From an uncultured Collinsella sp. (GTDB taxonomy: Bacteria > Actinomycetota > Coriobacteriia > Coriobacteriales > Coriobacteriaceae), in assembly GCA_902494035.1 (NCBI GenBank), contig CABURV010000056.1:1-11258 (forward strand): a DNA stretch of 11,258 nt. The letters are read 5' to 3'. Position 1 is the stretch's first letter; each line of letters opens with the position of its first letter. This document shows positions 6,699 to 11,258 of the stretch, piece by piece. Made by a program: the position numbers and the translations under genes. A model generated the notes under the pieces. That model did not search any database. It was given only the letters and a program-made list of their open reading frames with translations, and was not told where the DNA came from.

Positions 6699-6727
6699 AT
6701 GATAGCAGGAATGCCTCTTCCTGCCAA
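6699..6727 (-). promoter_or_regulatory. Sigma70-type promoter of rpsB-tsf
   Basis: On the minus strand TTGGCA (6727-6722, five of six to TTGACA) is followed by a 17-base spacer and TATCAT (6704-6699, five of six to TATAAT). Transcription should start near 6691-6693, where the RNA begins with GGG and an immediate small hairpin. The promoter lies about 50 bases after the stop of the Xer gene, so rpsB-tsf has its own strong promoter inside a same-direction cluster. Confidence 0.8.
6705..6724. repeat. Perfect inverted repeat filling the spacer of the rpsB promoter (possible operator)
   Basis: Arms GCAGGAA (6705-6711) and TTCCTGC (6718-6724) with a 6-base centre occupy the entire region between the -10 box and the first half of the -35 box. 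The location suits a dimeric repressor or activator site. The alternative, a hairpin terminating the Xer transcript, lacks a following T-run. No regulator is identified. Confidence 0.5.
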
Positions 6728-6776
6728 CCCGCAATCAAAACCACACACCTGAGTGCGGCGCGGGACGTCCCAGCCA

Positions 6777-7697
6777 CTATTCGCCGCGGGGATGGGCTTG
6801 AGCCACGGCACGTTTAAGCCGATCGGGTGTGAGATGCGTGTAGATCTGCGTCGTGGACAGGCTCGCATGACCTAGCAGCTCTTGAACCGAGCGCAGGTCC
6901 GCACCGCCCTCGAGCAAGTCGGTCGCAAAGGTATGGCGCATCGCATGCGGGGCGATGTCAGCCGGAATGCCGGCGAGCGTCGCCAGCGTATGGAACCGCC
7001 GCCGAAGCATCGCGGCGCTCATGCGATTGCCGCGCGCCGATATAAGCAGCGGATGCGGCCCGGTAGCGAGGTCGCGGCGCTTTGCCCGAGCGAGCAACTC
7101 CGGCCTCCCCTCTTCAATATAGAGACGCGTCACATCGAGCGCACGACGATACAGAGGGACGATACGCTCCTTGCTCCCCTTGCCCCACAGGCGCAGCGTG
7201 CGCTCGGACCATGAGATGGATTCCACATTGAGCGCCGCAAGCTCTGAGATGCGGGCACCCGAGGCATAGAGCAACTCGAGCATCGCCGCATCGCGCAGTC
7301 CCGCGGGTGTTGAGGTATCAGGCGTCTTGAGCAGCGCCTCGACCTGCTGGGTCGTAAGGACGCCCGGCAGGTCACGCGGCAGCTTGGGCGACGCGATCGC
7401 CGAGACCGCATCGCCCTCGACAATCCCCTCGGCAGCCATCCAGCGATAGAGAGATCGGATAGCCGACAGGTGCGCCGCAAGCGTTCGGGGAGCCACCTGC
7501 TCACGCGAAAGCTCAGCAAGATAGCGACGAATGGTGCGCACGTCGGCAGCGAAAGCATCAATATCCTCGCGCTCGCACCAGGCAGCAAAGCGCTCCAGTC
7601 TCGAGCCATAGGCCGTCACCGTGTTGGGAGAAAGCCCCTCAACGCGTGCGATATAGGCGATAAAAGAGTCGACGGTGTCGTACAGGTCAAAGGCTAT
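6777..7697 (-). CDS. xerC: XerC/XerD-type site-specific tyrosine recombinase (start probably a non-canonical ATA)
   Basis: This recombinase likely resolves chromosome dimers at dif sites near the terminus. The catalytic set is intact. Numbered from the GTG at 7619, it comprises R123 (GARISEL), K147/K150 in GKGSKERIVPL, H225 and R228 (HAMRHTFA), H251 (LLGHASLS) and nucleophile Y260 (IYTHL). The first canonical start, GTG at 7619, would give 280 residues, has no Shine-Dalgarno site and cuts into the N-terminal core-binding domain. The homologous residues VEGLSPNTVTAY, typical of Xer N-termini, begin before it. The frame stays open back to ATA at 7697, which has GGAGG (7707-7711) 9 bases upstream, overlaps the trmFO stop TAG by two bases and gives 306 residues, a normal Xer length. 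CTG at 7685 is too far from that site. Position after trmFO matches codV/xerC of Firmicutes, hence the symbol; XerD is not excluded. The housekeeping context argues against a mobile-element integrase. Confidence 0.9.
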   Translation of the reverse strand: MAFDLYDTVDSFIAYIARVEGLSPNTVTAYGSRLERFAAWCEREDIDAFAADVRTIRRYLAELSREQVAPRTLAAHLSAIRSLYRWMAAEGIVEGDAVSAIASPKLPRDLPGVLTTQQVEALLKTPDTSTPAGLRDAAMLELLYASGARISELAALNVESISWSERTLRLWGKGSKERIVPLYRRALDVTRLYIEEGRPELLARAKRRDLATGPHPLLISARGNRMSAAMLRRRFHTLATLAGIPADIAPHAMRHTFATDLLEGGADLRSVQELLGHASLSTTQIYTHLTPDRLKRAVAQAHPRGE

Positions 7698-9031
7698 GAC
7701 CGGTCGCCTCCAAACAAGTCGGAACGCGTGGCCAAGTAGGCATCGAGGGCCTCGAGCGCACGGTCCGCATAGGCCTGATAGCGGTCGCGCTTGCTGCGGC
7801 GCTTACCGTCCTCGAGCGGCGGCACCAGGCCAAAGTTGACATGCATGGGCTGATAGCCCACGGTGGCAGGATCGGTCGCATAGCCCACGAGCGCACCCAG
7901 GGCGCCCACGCGGGGCAACTCGACGGAATCGGCGCCGATAGCCTCTGCATAGGTGTTGAGCGCCGCGAGCAGACCGGTCGCCACGGCTTCCATGTACCCC
8001 TCGGTGCCGGTGATCTGACCGGCCAGGCGCACGCCGGTACCGGGCACGGCAAAGGTGCCATCGAGCACGTGCGGGGCGTCGACAAAGGTATTGCGGTGCA
8101 TGACACCGTAGCGGAAGAACTCAGCGTTCTCCAGGCCCGGCACCATATGGAAGACGCGCTTCTGCTCGCCAAAGGTCAGGTTGGTCTGGAAGCCCACCAG
8201 GTTATAGGCGGTCTTCTCCTTGTTCTCGGCACGCAGCTGAATCGCCGCCCAAGGGCGACGTCCGGTACGCGGGTCGGTGAGGCCGACGGGCTTCATGGCG
8301 CCAAAGCGAATGGCGTCCTTGCCGGTGCGCGCAACCTCCTCGGCAGGCTGGCAGGCCTGGAACAGATCGCCGCCCTCAAAGTCCTTGAGCACCACGCGGT
8401 CGGCCGTGGTGAGCGCCTCGATAAAGGCCTCGTACTCCTCCTTGTTGAGCGGAGCGTTGAGATAGTCGCCGCTCCCCTGCTCCTCGTAGCGCGACTGCGA
8501 AAACAGCACGTCCATATCGAGCGTGGAGGCATCGACGATCGGCGCCGCGGCATCGAAGAACGCAAGGGCGTCGCCACCGACGAGCTTCATGACCTCTTCG
8601 CTCAGCGCCGGTGAACACAGCGGGCCCGCGGCAATGACCACGTGGCCCTCGGGGATCTGGGTGACCTCGCCGTGAACGACCTCGATATTGGGGCGGGCGG
8701 CAACCTCAGCCTCGACGAGCTCGGAGAATGTAACACGGTCGACCGCCAGGGCGCCACCAGCGGGAACAGCAGCGCGATGGGCGCAGTCGAGCAGGACTGA
8801 ACCCATGCGCTCAAGCTCGGCCTTCAGCAAACCAGCCGCGGAATCCGGACGGGTCGACTTAAACGAATTGGAGCAGACGAGCTCTGCCAGGTGATCGGTA
8901 TGGTGAGCCGGGGAGCTCACCTGGGGGCGCATCTCGCACAGCTTTACGGCAAACCCGCGGTCTGCCAGCTGGATCGCGCATTCCGAACCCGCCAGACCGC
9001 CACCGATAACCGTCACCTGATCGAACTGCAT
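7694..9031 (-). CDS. trmFO: FADH2- and folate-dependent tRNA (uracil-54-C5)-methyltransferase TrmFO
   Basis: TrmFO methylates U54 in the T-loop of tRNA using methylenetetrahydrofolate as carbon donor and FADH2 as reductant. The protein has the FAD-binding Rossmann motif VIGGGLAGSECA near the N-terminus and CEMRP about 15 residues later. It also has the signature ELVCSNSFKS containing one catalytic-region cysteine, and DLFQACQP with the second. Later come RYGVMHRNTFVDAP and GQITGTEGYMEA, both typical of the family. I place the start at ATG 9031 (445 residues) because AAAGGTG (9039-9045) lies 7 bases upstream. TTG at 9037 would leave only one base of spacing. It begins 14 bases after the dprA stop, and its TAG stop overlaps the likely start of the Xer gene. 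In Bacillus the order is dprA-topA-trmFO-xerC; topA is absent here. Confidence 0.96.
   Translation of the reverse strand: MQFDQVTVIGGGLAGSECAIQLADRGFAVKLCEMRPQVSSPAHHTDHLAELVCSNSFKSTRPDSAAGLLKAELERMGSVLLDCAHRAAVPAGGALAVDRVTFSELVEAEVAARPNIEVVHGEVTQIPEGHVVIAAGPLCSPALSEEVMKLVGGDALAFFDAAAPIVDASTLDMDVLFSQSRYEEQGSGDYLNAPLNKEEYEAFIEALTTADRVVLKDFEGGDLFQACQPAEEVARTGKDAIRFGAMKPVGLTDPRTGRRPWAAIQLRAENKEKTAYNLVGFQTNLTFGEQKRVFHMVPGLENAEFFRYGVMHRNTFVDAPHVLDGTFAVPGTGVRLAGQITGTEGYMEAVATGLLAALNTYAEAIGADSVELPRVGALGALVGYATDPATVGYQPMHVNFGLVPPLEDGKRRSKRDRYQAYADRALEALDAYLATRSDLFGGDRS
7695..7711 (-). promoter_or_regulatory. Ribosome-binding site pointing to an ATA start for the Xer gene
   Basis: GGAGG (7711-7707) on the minus strand is 9 bases before ATA (7697-7695), which shares two bases with the trmFO stop TAG (7696-7694), giving ATAG. 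The spacing is normal for initiation, and the reading frame is that of the Xer N-terminus. Confidence 0.5.
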
Positions 9032-9045
9032 CTGCAAACACCTTT

Positions 9046-9981
9046 CTAATTGACACGTTTTCCATTGTGACCGAAGGGCGTCTGGGCGTGAAGGGCAAAC
9101 TTGGAGGGCGCATACCTTCCATCCATCATGCGCTCGATAAGGCCCTCGAGTTCAAGCGAACCCAAGAGTTTGAGTACGCCGACAGCATCGAGTGAGACGA
9201 GCGCCGCGATGTCGTCGACCTTGAGCGGAGAGGCGATGAGCGCATGCATCACGGTCTGCTGTGTTGGATTCAGGTCGGCAATGCCGGGAGCATCGGGGCG
9301 CGAGTAGCGCAGGGTGCCGTATATGCGAGAGATAGCCATCTCGATGGACTCCTCGTCGACAATGCAGCAGGCACCGTTCGCAATGAGGTAATTCGTGCCA
9401 CGCGACTCGGGCGATAGGATCGACCCCGGCACGGCAAGAAGTTCGCGCCCCAAATCCATAGCAGCCTCGGCTGTAGAAAACGTCCCGGAAGGCATACCCG
9501 CCTCGGATACAAAGAGGGCTTGCGACAGGGCCGCGATCACGCGATTGCGACGCGGAAAGGCAAACTTGCGCGGACCCATGCCCCACGGAGAGATCGACAC
9601 GACCGCGCCGCCCGTATCGAGCGTGCGCGTAATAAGCCCCGCGCTCGAACGCGGGTAGACCACGTCGGCGCCCGTCCCCAGCACCACGACGTGTTTGCCG
9701 CCGGCGTTGACCGCAGCCCAACCCGAGGCCTGGTCACAACCGACTGCACCGCCCGAAACTACCGTCACTCCCGCCTCAACCGCCACCTTCGCCGCAAGCT
9801 CTGCCACGGCAAGACCATACGGCGAGGCCTTTCGCGCACCGATGATGGAGAGCGCGGGCGTCGAAAGCGCCTCGGGGTTGCCGCGCACATAGAGCGTCTG
9901 AGGTACATCAGAAAGCTCCAAAACGGTCTCGGGATACAACGCGTCACCTGGATGCAGCTCGAAGGTCCCCTCAGCCATCAT
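9046..9981 (-). CDS. dprA: DNA-processing protein DprA, short form without the N-terminal SAM-like domain
   Basis: DprA binds incoming single-stranded DNA during natural transformation and loads RecA. The 311 residues start almost directly with the Rossmann-like core: a DALYPETVLELSDVPQTLYVRG segment, IIGARKASPYG, SGGAVGCDQ, VLGTGADVVYP, FAFPRRNRVIAALSQA, SGTFSTAEAA and AVPGS. A C-terminal winged-helix-like stretch follows (LNPTQQTVMHAL to ELEGLIERMMDGRYA). The usual N-terminal SAM-like region of about 70-80 residues is missing. Two motifs differ from the textbook form: GIDxxAH reads GCDQASG, and the SExPxG before FPxRNR reads SISPWGMG. These may be lineage traits. The start (ATG 9981 or the adjacent ATG 9978) overlaps the comM stop as ATGATG, with AGGAGG (9987-9992) 5 or 8 bases upstream. 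An open frame reaching 10137 lies inside comM and is not used. Pairing with comM supports a role in DNA uptake or recombination. Confidence 0.9.
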   Translation of the reverse strand: MMAEGTFELHPGDALYPETVLELSDVPQTLYVRGNPEALSTPALSIIGARKASPYGLAVAELAAKVAVEAGVTVVSGGAVGCDQASGWAAVNAGGKHVVVLGTGADVVYPRSSAGLITRTLDTGGAVVSISPWGMGPRKFAFPRRNRVIAALSQALFVSEAGMPSGTFSTAEAAMDLGRELLAVPGSILSPESRGTNYLIANGACCIVDEESIEMAISRIYGTLRYSRPDAPGIADLNPTQQTVMHALIASPLKVDDIAALVSLDAVGVLKLLGSLELEGLIERMMDGRYAPSKFALHAQTPFGHNGKRVN

Positions 9982-11258
9982 TGGTCCCTCCTTCCCTGGT
10001 ACATCGCCGCCTCGAGCACGTGGTCCTGCGTCACCTGCTCGCTCTCGGCGACATCTGCGATCGTGCGCGCAATGCGAACAAGGCGCACGATGCCACGCCC
10101 TGTGAGATGCGTGCGCTTCGACAGGCCGAGCACACACTTCTCCGCCGCATCATCGAGCTCAAAGGTCGAAACGACGCCGTCAATGGACCGAGTCTCGTCA
10201 TCCTCGGCCTCGGCATCCGCATCGTCCATGCGGGATTCGCGCCAAGCGCGAAAGGCGCGACCGCGCACAACGTAGTCACGTAACTCGGCCGACGACATGC
10301 CCTCCGCACCCTCGATAATCACTTGAGGGTCGGGACGGGTCACATCGATCATCATGTCGATACGGTCGGCCAAAGGACCGCGCAGTTTAGACCGATAGCG
10401 CTCGACCATCGCCGCCGAGCAGCGACACGGCACCTCGCGATCGCCCAAAAAGCCGCAGGGGCAGGGATTGCTCGCAGCCAGCAGCTGAAAGCGCGACGGG
10501 AAGGTAAAAGCCCCGTCGACGCGTACGATCCTCACGTAGCCGCGCTCGATGGGCTGACGCAGCGTCTGCAGCACGCCAGTGGGAAACTCGGCAAGCTCGT
10601 CCAAAAAGAGCACGCCGCCATGAGCAAGGCTGATCTCACCCGGGTGCACCGGGCGCCCGCCGCCGATAAGGCCTGCGGTCGAAATACTGTGGTGGGGACT
10701 GCGGAAGGGGCGGTGCCCCGCCAACAAGCCATCAATGTTCTCACCCAAAACCGAATGGATGCACAGTGCCTCCTGCTGATCCTCAACGGAAAGCTCGGGC
10801 AGGATGCCGGTCATACGGCGTGCGAGCATCGTCTTGCCCGATCCCGGAGACCCGATCATGAGCAAGCCGAGTTCTCCTGCCGCCGCAAGCGCCATGCCGC
10901 GTTTAGCGACTTCCTGCCCCAGCACGTCTGCATAGTCGAGCTCGGGCTCAAAGGTCGCCTCGACACCCTCGGAATCCAAGTAGTGCCGTGCGGCATCGCC
11001 CATGCCATGAGCAAGCTGAGACAGATGGTCGATAAAGCCGCAATCTACGCCCGCGAGTGGCACATGCTGGTCGGACCTGCCGGCGATAAAAGACAGCCCC
11101 ATGTCGCGAGCCAATAGCTGAAACGCCACCTCGCCCTTGACGGGAAGCACCGTACCGTCCAGACCAAGCTCACCTGCGATAAGGCAGCGATCGAGGTTGT
11201 CACGGGGAATCTGCTCATCGGCCGCTAGAACCGCGATGGCGATGGGCAGGTCAAAGCC
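9978..11258 (-). CDS. comM: YifB/ComM family AAA+ ATPase (Mg-chelatase-like), 5' end outside the window
   Basis: ComM is a hexameric helicase that promotes branch migration during integration of transforming DNA. The visible 426 residues run to the right edge without a start; roughly 80 residues of the usual 500 are missing. In visible numbering the protein shows GFDLPIAIAVLAA at the left end and GELGLDGTVLPVKG (28-41) of the N-terminal Lon-S5-like domain. Next are Walker A GSPGSGKT (136-143), RPFRSPHHSIS (183-193), Walker B VLFLDELAEF (216-225) and the cysteine cluster NPCPCG...CRC (C266, C268, C278, C280). The segment KLRGPLADRID and then RIARTIADV near the C-terminus complete the picture. 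A very acidic stretch (about 345-355, DADAEAEDDE) lies in the linker before the last helices. It overlaps dprA by four bases (ATGA). Confidence 0.95.
   Translation of the reverse strand, partial: GFDLPIAIAVLAADEQIPRDNLDRCLIAGELGLDGTVLPVKGEVAFQLLARDMGLSFIAGRSDQHVPLAGVDCGFIDHLSQLAHGMGDAARHYLDSEGVEATFEPELDYADVLGQEVAKRGMALAAAGELGLLMIGSPGSGKTMLARRMTGILPELSVEDQQEALCIHSVLGENIDGLLAGHRPFRSPHHSISTAGLIGGGRPVHPGEISLAHGGVLFLDELAEFPTGVLQTLRQPIERGYVRIVRVDGAFTFPSRFQLLAASNPCPCGFLGDREVPCRCSAAMVERYRSKLRGPLADRIDMMIDVTRPDPQVIIEGAEGMSSAELRDYVVRGRAFRAWRESRMDDADAEAEDDETRSIDGVVSTFELDDAAEKCVLGLSKRTHLTGRGIVRLVRIARTIADVAESEQVTQDHVLEAAMYQGRRDQ

Noticed and set aside
6762..6771. Perfect 10-bp palindrome GGGACGTCCC after the Xer stop, considered as a terminator
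   Set aside because: It has no loop and no T-run. It might be a protein-binding site, but a 10-bp palindrome in GC-rich DNA is expected by chance often enough that I do not claim one.
6559..6777. Short minus-strand frame of 72 codons in the rpsB leader, ending one base before the rpsB ATG, including an 11-codon tail that could be a small upstream ORF
   Set aside because: It spans the promoter and -35/-10 boxes, so most cannot be on the rpsB transcript. The inner ATG (after TGGAGG with zero spacing) is poorly placed for initiation. A regulatory small ORF is possible but unsupported.
6777..7697. Integrase of a mobile element
   Set aside because: The neighbours are core genes in conserved order, there are no att-like direct repeats or phage genes, and all catalytic residues fit a housekeeping Xer.
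9982..10137. Longer N-terminus for DprA
   Set aside because: It lies entirely within the comM coding region in another frame and has no DprA N-terminal domain character; the ATG at the comM stop has a strong ribosome-binding site.
1..11258. CRISPR arrays, tRNA or rRNA genes, insertion sequences, toxin-antitoxin or defence modules
   Set aside because: No repeat-spacer pattern, cloverleaf-like gene, transposase, or paired small ORFs were seen; every stretch over 300 bases is covered by a recognised housekeeping gene.

Overview
All genes lie on the minus strand, so the window is read from high to low coordinates. The DNA is GC-rich. Start codons are mixed (ATG, GTG, TTG), genes are tightly packed, and Shine-Dalgarno sites are strong AGGAGG types. 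Together with the gene order and protein character, this suggests a chromosomal core region of an actinobacterium of class Coriobacteriia, probably Collinsella or a relative. That assignment is inference from gene content and recalled family sequences; no search was run.

Layout in transcription order. (1) A DNA-processing block: comM/yifB (5' end outside the window, 11258-9978), dprA (9981-9046), trmFO (9031-7694) and a XerC/XerD-type tyrosine recombinase (7697-6777). These genes overlap or sit within a few bases of each other. ComM and DprA both act on incoming single-stranded DNA in natural transformation, TrmFO makes ribothymidine 54 in tRNA, and Xer resolves chromosome dimers. (2) A 219-base gap with a strong sigma70-type promoter and a probably folded leader. 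It drives rpsB (6557-5829) and tsf (5783-4914), which end at a clear intrinsic terminator (4856-4890). (3) A short gap with a candidate extended -10 promoter for pyrH (4795-4073), frr (4070-3534), uppS (3532-2738), cdsA (2735-1836), dxr (1836-649) and rseP (623 to the left edge, truncated). This last unit joins translation (ribosome recycling), UMP supply, isoprenoid and lipid-carrier synthesis (Dxr, UppS), phospholipid synthesis (CdsA) and intramembrane proteolysis (RseP). It is a deeply conserved bacterial order.

The window is mostly ordinary housekeeping DNA; I found no CRISPR array, phage, insertion sequence or obvious new defence system. The points worth a second look are smaller. The Xer gene has no canonical start codon at its homologous N-terminus, but has an ATA codon behind a well-placed GGAGG that overlaps the trmFO stop. 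A perfect 7-bp inverted repeat fills the -35/-10 spacer of the rpsB promoter. The rpsB leader can fold into a nested structure that includes its ribosome-binding site. RseP carries an extra segment of about 90-115 residues that resembles a winged helix. DprA lacks the usual N-terminal domain and has altered motifs.
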